Assembly: GCA_964639245.1 (NCBI GenBank)
Contig: CAZXCU010000002.1
Coordinates: forward strand, 372,001 to 436,000
Direction: 5' to 3'
Length of the DNA: 64,000 nucleotides
From: SB15 sp964639245
GTDB taxonomy: Bacteria; Chloroflexota; Anaerolineae; Aggregatilineales; J027
Translations under genes and position numbers: made by a program
Notes under the pieces: generated by a model
What the model saw: only the letters and a program-made list of their open reading frames with translations
What the model was told of the DNA's origin: nothing
The model's database searches: none
In this document: piece by piece, positions 6,951-18,600 of the stretch
Position numbering within the stretch: position 1 is the stretch's first letter
Layout of the letters: each line of letters begins with the position of its first letter

Positions 6951-9221
6951 TTACGCGGTAGGCAGACGGAAGCCAAATGTACTGCCTTGTCCAAGCTGGC
7001 TGTGGAAGATGATTTTTCCGTTGTGGCGGTCTACGATATTTTTGACAAGGTGCAGCCCCAAGCCTGTGCCTTCAATTTCGGCGGTGTCGGTGGTTTTGAC
7101 ACGGAAAAACGGTTGAAACAGCCGCGCCTGATGTTCTTCGGAAATCCCCATGCCCGTATCTTCAACTTTGAAAATGATGTCTGATCCTTCATGGAACAAA
7201 CGGATGGTGATTTTTCCACCGGTGGGGGTGTATTTAATAGCGTTGGTGATGAGGTTGCTCATCGCTTCGTAAAGCTGGGTGGCATCCCCGCGTACATAGG
7301 CACTGTCGCCGTTGAGAAGCTGAATCATTTCCTGTGTTTTCTGGGCGGCGCGCGGTTGTTGTTCCTGGGCGGCTTGGCGGGCGTGGTCGCTGAGATTGAT
7401 GCGTTGCATATTGACCCCCAGCGCCATTTGTTCAATTTGCTCCAATGACAGAATATTCTGGGAGAGGCGTTCGATGCGTTGCGAAGCACTTTGCATGGGA
7501 GTCAGGTAAATTTGGCGAATTTCATCACTAAAAACCTCATCTTCCATCATTTCCAGCGCATTGGCGATGACCGCCAACGGATTGCGGATGTCGTGGGCTG
7601 CCATACGAATCATGTCGGTTTTTAGCTGTTCCAGATGGCTGAGTTTTTGATAGAGATGATGGACTTCGCCAAGCCGATTTTGCAGGGAATTGTGTAGGTT
7701 GGCGTTGTCGATGGCAGCGGAAATGCGGTTGGAAAGGATTTGCAGCAGGTCAAAAATATCTTGGGTGTAATGGTTGGCGTGAGGTGTTTCCAGATTCATC
7801 ACCCCGATGAGCGTATTTTGTGAAATCATTGGCACAACCATCTTCGCTTTGGTATCCAGCAAAAACGGTGAATAATCGCGGTCACGAAATACATCCAGAA
7901 TCATTTCGGAACGACGACTGGTGGTAACACGCTTGAGAATGGCGGAGTCGGCTTTGAGGATAATCTTTTGGGTGTCCTCATCTGGGTTGTTATAGCCATG
8001 ACTGACCGCCATTTTAGGTTCATCTTGGTCAAGGATGACCAGATACCCCGCCTGCGATTTGCTGAGCCGGACGGCGGCTTCGAGCGAAAAAGCTAAAATT
8101 TTATCTAAGTTGAGCGTGCTGGCGATTTCCTCATAGGCTTGGCGCAGGATGTTGAGCTGCTCGACGCGCTGATTCAGGAAGGTTTCGGCGTGTTTCTGGC
8201 TGGTAATATCGCGGAACAGGAGCAGCCGTCCCATGAACTGTTTACGACGATTGTAGAGAGGGGAGACCCGCACTTCAATGGTTTTTTGTGGCGAAAAATC
8301 AATTTCAGTCCGTGCTTCTCTGGCTTGGTAAATTTCCCCGTATTGGGGGTGATTTTCTTCAAAGGCCGTTTCAAGCGGCTGGGTGATGATTGTAGCTGAC
8401 AGGCGACTCAAAAAGGGGCGAATCACTGAATTGTAGGCGGTGACACGGTTGTTGATGTCCACCGTTAGCACACCATCGGGCAGCGATTCGATGACATCTT
8501 CATAGGCAACTGGCACAAAATCCAGCATACTCAGACGGAAAACCGCCCACGCAAAACAAATGCACCCCAGATTAAAAAAGATAGGCAATGGGTCTGCAAT
8601 TGGAAAAGGATTTAAGCCTGTGACCAGCATCGAACTGCCGATGAGGGGCAGCACTGTTCCTAGAATAATCGCCAAGGATTGACGGCGGTAAACACTCCAT
8701 GTCATGAGGGCTTTTCTGAGGAGGGCAAGGCTGCCATACGTCACCAGAAAGGCTGTGTAAATCATGAAAATCCAGAAGAAAAAACCGTAGGTTGGGTCAA
8801 AACGGGGGAATCCGTGGCGATCATCAAGCGCGACTTTTTGCCAGATGAGTTGATGGGATTCATTCGTGAGCGCCAAAAGTAAGGTGATGGCGGGAATAAT
8901 CGACCAGAGGATGAGATTGCGCTGCTTGAGCCAGCGATAATTGCCCGTGTATTCAAAGGCAAAAATGAGCCATGTAACCGGTAGTGAGACCAACCCAAAA
9001 TATTCCAGTTTGCTCCAGAAAACAACCGCCTCAAGGTTGCTGCTGGCGAGTTCTGCTGCATAGGGGAGCGAAAGCAAGGTGGTTGCTAGCATCAAGGCCG
9101 CAAAAGAACGCGCGCCGGTTTTTTCGCGCCGTTTCCATGCAAAAAAGGCCAACCCCGCACTGAGGGCGGCTAAATTTAGCATGAAGATAATGTAGATGAT
9201 TCGTGCGTCCATCACACCCAT
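6951..9221 (-). CDS. Membrane sensor histidine kinase, 7TM-PAS-GAF-HisKA-HATPase
   Basis: Sensor kinase of 756 aa. Residues 1 to about 225 hold seven hydrophobic segments of the kinase-associated 7TM type, including the VVFWSKLEYFGL region. A PAS domain follows (DVIESLPDGVLTVDINNRV), then a GAF domain beginning at LNLDKILAFSLEAAV. The HisKA domain has the phosphoacceptor His543 in AAHDIRNPL. The ATPase shows the N box NLITNAIKYTP (from 656), G1 VEDTGMGIS and G2 GTGLGLHLVK. No response regulator is adjacent, so it is an orphan within this window. An ATG three codons in is an alternative start. The PAS and GAF domains suggest that it integrates a membrane signal with a cytosolic ligand or redox cue. 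Confidence 0.92.
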   Translation of the reverse strand: MGVMDARIIYIIFMLNLAALSAGLAFFAWKRREKTGARSFAALMLATTLLSLPYAAELASSNLEAVVFWSKLEYFGLVSLPVTWLIFAFEYTGNYRWLKQRNLILWSIIPAITLLLALTNESHQLIWQKVALDDRHGFPRFDPTYGFFFWIFMIYTAFLVTYGSLALLRKALMTWSVYRRQSLAIILGTVLPLIGSSMLVTGLNPFPIADPLPIFFNLGCICFAWAVFRLSMLDFVPVAYEDVIESLPDGVLTVDINNRVTAYNSVIRPFLSRLSATIITQPLETAFEENHPQYGEIYQAREARTEIDFSPQKTIEVRVSPLYNRRKQFMGRLLLFRDITSQKHAETFLNQRVEQLNILRQAYEEIASTLNLDKILAFSLEAAVRLSKSQAGYLVILDQDEPKMAVSHGYNNPDEDTQKIILKADSAILKRVTTSRRSEMILDVFRDRDYSPFLLDTKAKMVVPMISQNTLIGVMNLETPHANHYTQDIFDLLQILSNRISAAIDNANLHNSLQNRLGEVHHLYQKLSHLEQLKTDMIRMAAHDIRNPLAVIANALEMMEDEVFSDEIRQIYLTPMQSASQRIERLSQNILSLEQIEQMALGVNMQRINLSDHARQAAQEQQPRAAQKTQEMIQLLNGDSAYVRGDATQLYEAMSNLITNAIKYTPTGGKITIRLFHEGSDIIFKVEDTGMGISEEHQARLFQPFFRVKTTDTAEIEGTGLGLHLVKNIVDRHNGKIIFHSQLGQGSTFGFRLPTA

Positions 9222-9296
9222 CTTGATTCTTTTACAGTTATAGCATGAAGTGTGAAACAGCGAAATTCACAAGTAATTCAGCCTGCGTATCTAAGG

Positions 9297-9361
9297 GTAC
9301 GGGTGGGTCTGTGACCCATCCCCGCTAAGGAATGAGGGTGGGTCACAGACCGCGCCCGTAC
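9297..9361. repeat. Imperfect 65-bp palindrome
   Basis: The outer arms GTACGGG and CCCGTAC and the inner arms GGTCTGTGACCCA and TGGGTCACAGACC pair around a loop of about 20 nt, so the DNA or its transcript would form a long stem-loop. No T-run follows, so it is not a typical terminator. It resembles the small dispersed palindromes elsewhere in the window in style but not in sequence. Confidence 0.75.
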
Positions 9362-9386
9362 ATTTGGTTATCCGTCTTGTTTTATT

Positions 9387-9533
9387 AACTCACCTTACTC
9401 AGAATCGCGTTTTGGGTATATTTTTTGACCCCACCCTGCCTTCGGCTTCCCTCCCCAATGCTTTGGGGACAAACAGGGCAGCTTGCTGACGGGATTGAGG
9501 GTGGGGATTTTCCCGCATTGCGTAAGGTGAGTT
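9387..9533. mobile_element. MITE-like element, copy 1 (147 bp)
   Basis: Terminal inverted repeats begin AACTCACCTTAC at both ends (right end read on the opposite strand), flanked by T/A-rich sequence. The interior contains the nested palindromes CCCCAATGCTTTGGGG and CCCCACCCT / AGGGTGGGG. A second copy at 43541-43666 shares the ends and most of the interior, including GAATCGCGTTTTGGGTA. This copy has about 20 extra bases after the TTTGGGGA segment. It has no transposase gene, so any mobility would depend on an enzyme in trans. Confidence 0.75.
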
Positions 9534-9635
9534 CTTAAACTGCATCAGGTCAGCGTTGTAATTGGCTGGTAGGTTCTTAAATAAAAACAAGGGGTTGAAG
9601 CCCCCTGTCTGTTCATCTGTTATTTGGGAGATGCG

Positions 9636-12600
9636 TTATGAGCCACTATCGGCAGTTTCCACTTGATAGGACTCGGCGGGAACGGCCTTCACTACCAGTC
9701 TATCCGCGAAGATACCGCGTGAATCAATCCAGTTGGTGCAGGTGATGAGCGTCAATATCGGGTCGGTGGTGGGGTGTGTGACTTCGGTTTCGCCGGCTCC
9801 CGCAATGAAAATTTCGGTGACTTTAAATTCGCGCACAAGGTCGCCTTCGTACACATAAATATCATCGCCGGGAACGAGCGTATCCAGATTTTCAAATGGG
9901 CCGGGTTCGGTGTTGGAGAGTTGAACATGCCCGACCAAGACCGTATTGCCCCACGCCGGGTCAAACCATGTGGTTTTGTCCAGCCAACCGATGTTATGCC
10001 CCAGATTGCTGACATCCCATTCCTGATTGATGAGTGGAAGTTCCACAATCGGGACAGGAATGCTGTAATTCAAGGCGGGAATCGACAAACGGCGTGGCCC
10101 GGCTTGGGTTGGCAAAATGTACGGCGTAGCGGTGGGCGGGAAGGCTTGAATAGTTGCCAGCGCATCCGGCGGGACGGTGGGTTCGGGTGTAGGCGACTCC
10201 AGAATCGGGGTTTCGCTCGGAAGCGGCGTAGCGGTGGGGAAAATTTGCGCCTCGTCAACAGGTGTACCGTCGGTGGGCGGGGCTTCTTCATCGCCTTCGC
10301 CAGACGAGATGAGGAGTAGCCCTCCTATCAAGAGGGCTACCACACCGATTGCCAGCACCGCCAAAATGAGGCGCTGACGATTGGTGAGACTCACATTCAA
10401 AAGCATCATAAAGACGAACACGCTGCTGATTGCCAGCAGGAAGGGCAGGCGTTTGGCCCACCCTGTCGATTGAAACACGGGCGGGGTCGAGTAGGTCAAG
10501 CCAATCCCGGTGGCAGGGTTGGCATCGGAGGTTGTTCCGACACCGACACTGGCTTCGGCAGAAACCTGAGTCCCGCCTTCGCGCTGCGCCACCGCTGTAT
10601 TGGTGATGATGCCCGGGACAGAAGCGGTCAGGGCGATGTTGGTATTGATGGTCAGGGTTGCCGCTTCACCGGGGTCAAGGTCGCCAATGGTCACGTCGAC
10701 CAGATTGCCCGTAACGATGCTTGCACCGGCGGTGGTACTGGCGGAAATAAGTTCCAAATCGCCCGGTACCGCGTCAACCAACGTTACATTGGGCATGATG
10801 GCGGTGCTGCCATTGGTGACAGTAATCGTCCATGTGACGGGTTCGCCGGGCTGGGCGCTTTCTACGCTGGCGGTCTTTGTGACCAAGGGTTCGGTGGCGT
10901 TCGGGTCAAGCGCTGTCCCATCGGCGGTAGTGGTACGGGCGGTGGGGTCAGCCACAATCGGGATGCTGATGGGCGGCGTGACAAAGTTGTAATCGGGATA
11001 GCTGCCCTCAACATCGGCTTGGAAGTTCAAGCGCAGATAGACGGTGGTGGGCGCGGTTATGCCTTCCACATTCCATGTCGCGGTTGCGGTGGTGATTTCG
11101 CCGCGTCGCAGCGTGGTCGGTGTAATGGTGAAGTTCAAGTTGGTCGGCGGTGTCTGGTAGGCACGTACCCCCGTCAGCGCGTAGCCATCGGCAGAAGCGG
11201 TGGGCAGCAGGCTAATTTGACCCGTCATGCGCGGGGTAAACAGATTCTTGAAGCCCGCGTTTTCAATTTGCACGCTAATCTGGATGGGTTTACCCACCTG
11301 ACCCGGATTCGGGTTGAGCGTAATGTAGGACGGGACATAAATCCATGTGTTGCCCGCTTGATCTTTGTTCGTGGAGGTGTTCGGGCCGCCAATCCGCACC
11401 ACAGGCCGTTGGACAATGGTTTTCCATGCGCCCGTGCCAGTCGCTGTGAGGCCAGAACCCGTTTGCGATCTCGCCTCAACGACCACCCGGACTTCATAGC
11501 GGTTCGGGTCGCCGCCCACCACTACATGATTCATGTCGGTGGTTTGGATGAGATGCAGCGGGACAGCCCCGGAAATGACGCATTGTTGACCCGGAGCCAG
11601 CGGGTCGGGGCAGCGTGCGCCGTTGGCATTTGTGTTGGCGTTCCACAAATCCGTCAGGGTATGGACGGGATTGCCCGGCGTGAGGAAGTTGCTCGATCCA
11701 TCCACTGTCAAACCCGTGTCAAGGTCAACAATGCTCTGGGTCAGCACAAAATTGCTCAGGCTGACACTGGCGCTGCTGTTGTTCCGCAACGTCAAGGTGT
11801 ACTGCACGGTGTCGCCATCATCCACACGGCTTTCCCCCGAATTTTGCGTATTGGGGGTGCCTTGCAGCGTGACCACGAGTTCCAGATATTCGACCAGCGC
11901 CCGCATCAAAGGATTGGGCAGGACGGGGACGGTAATCGCCGCGCCATTGACATCATGCGTCACGCTGGCGGTGAAGATTTTGAAGCGCCCGGCATCCGCT
12001 TTTAAGGGGCGGTAATCGCAGACAATATCAATGTAGTCGCCGGGATTCTCCAAACGGTTGGCAAACGCGCCACCCCATGAGGTGATGACGGTTTGTTGCA
12101 AGCAGAACAAGGTGCTGCCGGGGACGGCTGCGCCCTCGTCCGCAAAGTTGAGGCTGTAGTTGACCCCTTCAGCGCTGAAGCCGGGCGGGCCAACATTCCG
12201 CAGACGAATAACCAAGCGGGTGGTGTCTTCGGCACGTAGGAAGGTGGGGGCAAGTGCGCCCTGTGTCCGTTCGGTGACGGTGGAAGGCGTGTTCTGCGGT
12301 TGGAGCGTAAATTCAATTGGTTGAATAACACGAGCCTGTACGCTGGCGCTGTCCTGTACCACCGAAGAAATTGCGACATCCCCACTGTGGGTAAAGGTGC
12401 GTTCCAGCAAGGGGGCGGGAATGGTGGGTGGGTTGGCATCCAAGAAGGTGACAGGCACAAAACACGCAATCGTCGCAACCAGTGTTTCGGCTTCAGCAAA
12501 GGTTTGCCCGGTGGTGAACAAGTTCAGCGCGGTATCTGTCCCAAAGGGATTGGTTGTCCATGTGGTCGCACTGCTGGTCTGTGCGGAATCACAGGTGGTC

Positions 12601-15600
12601 AGGTCGGTAGACGCAAATTCTAAGGTTACGTCACTTAAGACCGTCGGGCCGATATTTTCCAGTGTGTAGCGGAAGTAGGCAAAACCACCGGGAACCGCCA
12701 CATTGACCTGTTCCACTGCGATTTCCAACGGCGGGACGATGCGGACATTGCGCGTGTCGTTGTCCTGTAAGGTCGGCGCTGCGCCTGTGCGATAGACTTC
12801 CACCGTGTGAATGAGGTCGGTGTTGATGGGGAAGGCGGGCGAGACATCGCACACAATGGTTGCTGAACGAGTCATGCCAATCGGCATCGATGGGATGAGG
12901 TTTGCGGCACCTCCGGCTGCCCAATCGTTGGGTGTAATGGTCGTACAACCGGGCGGCGGGGTGATGGCGGTGCTGTCAATATAGCCGTCGCTGACGGTGC
13001 TTGTCCCGATGTTGGTGACATCATAACGGTAGGTAAGCTCTGCGCCGGGTGTGCTGGTCTGGGGTGCAACGATTTGCACAATCAGGGTTGCGCCGGGCTG
13101 CGAAACCACGGGAATAGAAATGTCATCGCTGGCATCGCCAATCAAGCCGCTGGAAAGCACCGTGTAGTCCACCGTGACTTGGTTGGTCAACGGGTCGGGG
13201 GTGCCAGTGAAATCGTAGGCAATCAGATGGGTATAACTGATGCTTTGTCCACCGAGTAGCGTTTGATTGACGAAAGCGGTGCTGCCATCGAACAAATCGA
13301 GCGTATCGTCAATGGTGTCGAGTCGCACACTGTTGGTCGGATGCAGGTTGGTCACAGTGACAGTAAAGAAGACCTGATCGCCGTTGGTGACGGTTGGACG
13401 GTTCGCATCAATTTGCACCACAATCGCGGCATTCGGGTCAATCACCAGCACTTCGATATTCTGACTGTCCGAAACGGTGTTGGCACAGCCCGGAGCGCAG
13501 GAGGTGTCCTGGCCTTCGGCATAAATGGTGCTGCGGAGGGTTGCGCCTGTGTCATCGGCGTTGGTTGGCACGACCTGAATAACGTTCAGACATTGCAGCC
13601 CATTCAGCACGAACGGCACGGTAATCGGATTGTTTTGTGCGTCAGTAATCGGGCTGGTGACAGGATTCACGAGTCCCACAATCGCTGCGCTAAAGTCGCT
13701 AATTTCGTAGTTGAGGGTGCTGCTCAAGTTACACAGTTCGTAACTCAAGGTGGTGCTGCTACCCGCAAAAACTGGACTCGGATTGGCACTGGCTGTTACC
13801 ACAATATCGCCGTCCGCGATGGTTAGCTGCGCTTCATCTTGGGCGTTTAACTGCGTGACACCTGCTGTGCCTTGTACTGTGACTGTATTCAAAATGGGGT
13901 CTTCACCTGCCGGCACGGTGTAATCGAAGGTGCGCGAAACAGATTGACCGCCTTGTAATTCAGTGGGCCATGCCGGATTAGCCGCAGGCAGGCGCGGGTC
14001 GGTCACAACCAGATCGGTAATGGTCAGCCCGCCCAGATTTTCCACCGTAATCGTATAGGTCACGACATCGCCGGGTTGGGCAATCGCGTTGCCGGTGGCG
14101 GGATTAATGACTTCTTTGGTCACAGCAAGGTCGCCATTGACGCGCTGCACGGTACAGGTTGCGGTGGAGGTGACAGCGTTGCCCAAGAACTGCCCGAAGG
14201 CCGAAACCGTATATTCATTCGTGGCGGGGCCAATAATCGGGACTTCGATTTCCAGCACATCCACAATGTTGGCCTGTTGCCCACCATTCAAACTGGTGGG
14301 GGCAGGGGGGGCTTGGACGAGGGTTGGCTGACCCGTGTTAATGTCCGGGACGTAAATTTCCAGATTGGTAATAGGTGAGGTCGGATTGATATTTTCGACC
14401 TGCACATTCAAACGCAGCACGGTTCCACCGGGACGTTGAATGACATCGGTACATTCGTTCAGCGAGAGCAGCAATGCGCCACGGGTGATACGGATGGTCG
14501 CTGAATCGGTGCCGGGGTTGCCGGGTGACGCGCCGCCAATGGTGAAGTTAGCGGTGACGGTGTTGATGTACGGGTCATCCGAGGTAGTCAGCGGGGTAAA
14601 GCTGTCATCGCGGACGTAGGTACAAATGACGGCTGAGTTGGGCGGGAGAATTCCCTGTGTTGTCCAACTGCCGCCGGGGTTGCTGTCCCAACACAAATCG
14701 GTGCTGGGGATGCTGCCGCGAACCGTATCTGTGACGGTGATGTCCTGCATACTGATGGTATCGGAACTGTTGGTGAGCGTGGTGCGATACCAGATGTACG
14801 CGGGTTGGGGTAGCCCCAGCGCATCTTCCACCTGAGCAATATCATTGCACGGCCCGTTCCAATCGTGCGGGGTGGCGGGGTTGTTGTCCTCGTCCACGCA
14901 CCCTTCTAATTCGACACGCAGTTGGGCAGGACGGACGCGCAGCAGATAGTCGCTGGAATTGGTGATAGGCGTGACCCCATCGGCTGAACCTGTGACAGTT
15001 GCCCGATTAATGTAGTTAATAATCGGTTCTGTGCCACCCGTAATTCTTTCCGATTCATCGCGGGGCAGTTCCAGTGTATGACGATAGGTAATGACCGGAA
15101 TGTTGACTGGCCCGGGGTCAGGACGTTCAAACAATTCGCCGGGTTCAAACACCGCCGATTCGTCTTTATCCAGCGTAGCCAAATCATCCGGGCCAAAGGG
15201 GCCATCACCCCAGTCCGCCGGGTAATTGCCTGCGGTGTAGGAGGTTGCGGCGTTGGGGGTTTGGTCGGTCAGAGTCAGTACCCCGTTTACCCAGTCATAC
15301 AGTTGAGGGGCGTTGGTGCGCCAGTTCCACGCGATATATTGCACCCCGTTGGGTTGTCCGGGTGTGACCATCGGTGTGTCATTGACCAGCATTTCATCGC
15401 GGATGATGAGGCGGTTAAACGCATCCGTACCGGAGTTGACGAGGGTAAGTTCGTAGTAAACGAAGCGGCCTTCATCCTGCACGGTCAACTGCTGCGCCGA
15501 AGCCAAGCCTGTATTGATGGTACATTGCGTTCCACCAATCACGGGCGGTGTATTGATGCCATCGGGGGCGGTGTCGCAGCTCCAAGCGCGTTTAGTGATA

Positions 15601-18600
15601 TCGATACCTGCCGAACGAATGTCAATCGTGGCGGAACTGAGGTCGGTGACGGCTTCCCCTGTGCCATCCACGCCATTGACCTGCACAACGTTTACATATT
15701 CGTTGTTGGGGAAGGGATTCGGCACTTGCACACGGATGGTTGCCAGCGCGGAACAACCGGGCAGCAAAATCGCTGTGTTGTCTATTTCGATGGGTGTGTT
15801 GGCAGGATCGCCACCGATACCCCCGACGCTAAACGGTACGAGCTGCGTGCCTTGCAGATTAGTTTCGCCTGATGGGTTGGTCTGGACGGTATCTGGAACC
15901 GGGCAGTCCTCAAAGGTCAACGAAGTAATCGGCAGTTGGGTGGTGGTGGTGCTGCCCTGCGGAATATTTGCGTCCGGCACATCAATGACTTCGTTGATGC
16001 GAACATAGACATCACCCGTATTGATAATCCGCACGGTGTATGTCACATCCGAGCCAATGGATGCCCCCCCGACTTCTGAGGTTTTTTCGATCCGCAGACC
16101 GGGGTTAATCAAATCCACAATCGCGGAGTCGCTGCCGGGCGGAAGCAAATCAATAAAGCTGCCGGGCGCGTTGGGGTCTTCGATTTTGCCTGTCGCAACG
16201 GCCGTGTTGATGAATGGGTCAATGAACAGCAAATCGGCATTGGGTGTGTCAAATGGATCGCAGGCCGAGCCGTTCCAGCGCACACAGGCGGGCGGGGTAG
16301 GCAGGGTATAGGTCGCAATGATGGGATCCCCACTGCATGGGAAGCTTGCTCCCAACGGCCCAAGGTCATTCAATTGACCCGGCACGTTACAGTCGTCCCC
16401 ACCGATAATTTGCACCCCGTTTACGCCGTCGAACAATTCGAGCGGTGTGGCCGGTTTGGTTGCTCCCGCATATTGCAGTTCGTAGCGGTCATCAAACAGG
16501 CGAATGTCATAGACGGGTTCTTCGCCAATGTTGGCAACCGAAACTGTATATTGCACAGTGCTGCCCAAAATGGTGGCGGTAGGCACAACTGACTTGGTCA
16601 CGCGTAATTGCGAATTGGTAATCGCCAGCGAGTTGATGGTTTCATCTGACGCTTGAACATCGCCCCCTTCGGCAATAGGCCGTTTAACGGTGACGAGAAC
16701 ACCTGCCCGATTGAGCAAAGGATCCGGGTCGGTGGTCAGAATGGTCTTTTTATAAATGTAGGTAACGCTTTCGCCCGCTTCCAAACGCCCAACGGTGCTA
16801 GGCCATGCCCAGCCAATCCCGCCATCGGTTGCTTGGTTCGGCGCGGTGAAGTCAATCGAGGTCGAAAGTGGGCCACCCGGACTGCCTGTTTTCCAGAAGT
16901 TTAACGGTACGGGCGGGTCGCCTTCAAACAACTGTCCACCCAGTCGCTCGTCATACACATCATTAATCTCAAGCGGGAAGCCGCTTTTGTTTTCGATCAA
17001 GATGGTGTAGGTGACTTCCTGACCCGGAAATGCCACAATGCGGTCAGTTGTTTTGGAGATGAACACGTTCGGGTCGCCCACATCCACGGGCAGGGGGTCG
17101 GCAATACTGATATTGTTGGATGTGCCATCATTCCCCTCAAGGCTGGCAATCAGAGTCAAGGGGTCGGGTTCACGCTGCTGGATGGTGTAGGGAATACACA
17201 GCGTCATCTCTGGCACTTCGGGCGGATTGTTGATGTTATCCGCAAGGCTGGTATTCAGCCCGATGTTCGGATGGTTTTCCAATGCGATTTGGGCATTGTT
17301 GGTTAAGGTCGCATCCCCATTTTGCAGGTTAGCAGTAATTTGGATGTCCCTAAAGGTCTTACCCCCGCCTACGAAAATATCGAACCGATAGTAAAGCTGT
17401 TCGATGACGGTGGCTTCGGGAATGCCATCATTGTTGCGGTCACGGTCAACTGGCGTGGTGATGTCCACCAATTTTTGCAAGCTACAGGTCGTGTCGCCGG
17501 GTGCATAAATGCTTGGCACAATCGTCAAGGCGGGTGCGGTCAAGCTAACAGAAGCTGTCGCCGTGATTTGTGGCAAGGCAAATGAACCTGAATCTGTTAC
17601 CAGTGTCCCCACGGCGGTGGCTGTATTGCTGACCGAGGGCCCCGGCTCAATATCCGGGTCGGTGGGAATGACATAGCTCAAAATTAAGCTGATGGCCGAT
17701 CCCGGATTCATCGTGAAGTCGTCCGCGTTGTTCAGGCAGCGCGGTTCAACAAGGGTGGGCGGGTTACAGGCGGGAATAGCCAACCGTGAGTCGGTCAGAC
17801 TGGTATTGATCACCGGGAAAGCTGAGTCGTTGATGAGGGTAATCAAATACTCGACTGTTGCCCCACGCGCTGCGATGCCATTGGTTGGCACCAGTACCTG
17901 TTTGTTCAGCTTGAGCGGTGTTTCAGTCAAAAGCCGAACGAAATCCGAGTTTGACATGATTTTGCCATCTTCAAATGCTGTATACAGCCATGTCGGGCCG
18001 CCCGGCGCAGCGCGGAAATTCACCGTGGCGGTGTTGACCAATTCTTTGGGGTCGCTTTCTACTACGGCGCGGGCGAGCGGCCCTTGTGAATTAACCGTTG
18101 TTGGTAGGCTGGAGGGTAAATCAAGCGGGAGTGTGCCAGAGATGCCCGTGCCACCCGGAAATGCCATGGCGATATTACCCCCTAACAACGAGTCATCGAC
18201 GTTGGTGACGAAGATATCCACCTGTTCGCTGACGTTGTAGATCGAGACGGAGTAATTCACGATTTGTCCGGTAAAGCCCAACCCCCGGTCTGCGGTTTTG
18301 TCAATTTGCACCGGATTAATCACATCCTGTGGCTGAACCCAGAAGTGTGCCGGATCACTGTCATAACAGGCTTTTGAGCCGGGGGGGTCTGACAATTGGG
18401 TCTCGTAGTAAATGCGCCATTTGGCGGTTGGATTCCCAAGGATGGGTTGACCCCGATTTCCATTATTGGGAGTGGCGGGCGCTTCGCCTTCACCGACCAA
18501 TTCAAGGTAGTCTGTCGGGCGGATTTTCAAGGTATAGGAGTAGGACAGCGTGCCACCGGCAGGCACTAAACCGACTGTGGGGGTAGGCCAAGTAATATCG

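Larger units (their letters stand above)
9222..9635. other. Gene-free 414 bp with two repeat structures
   Basis: This stretch separates the histidine kinase from the giant surface-protein gene. It contains an imperfect 65-bp palindrome and the first copy of a MITE-like element, described separately. I see no credible coding sequence or RNA gene. A short reading frame on the minus strand through the element is not supported by a ribosome site. Confidence 0.7.

Noticed and set aside
9387..9533. Repeated palindromic sequence as a CRISPR array
   Set aside because: There is one copy here and one 34 kb away, with no regular repeat-spacer pattern and no cas genes.
10470..12005. Long open frame on the plus strand (511 codons) and many smaller ones antisense to the giant gene
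   Set aside because: They lie wholly opposite a gene with clear repeats, signal peptide and sortase motifs. Their translations are Gly/Arg-rich without domains, as expected for the shadow of a biased coding strand.
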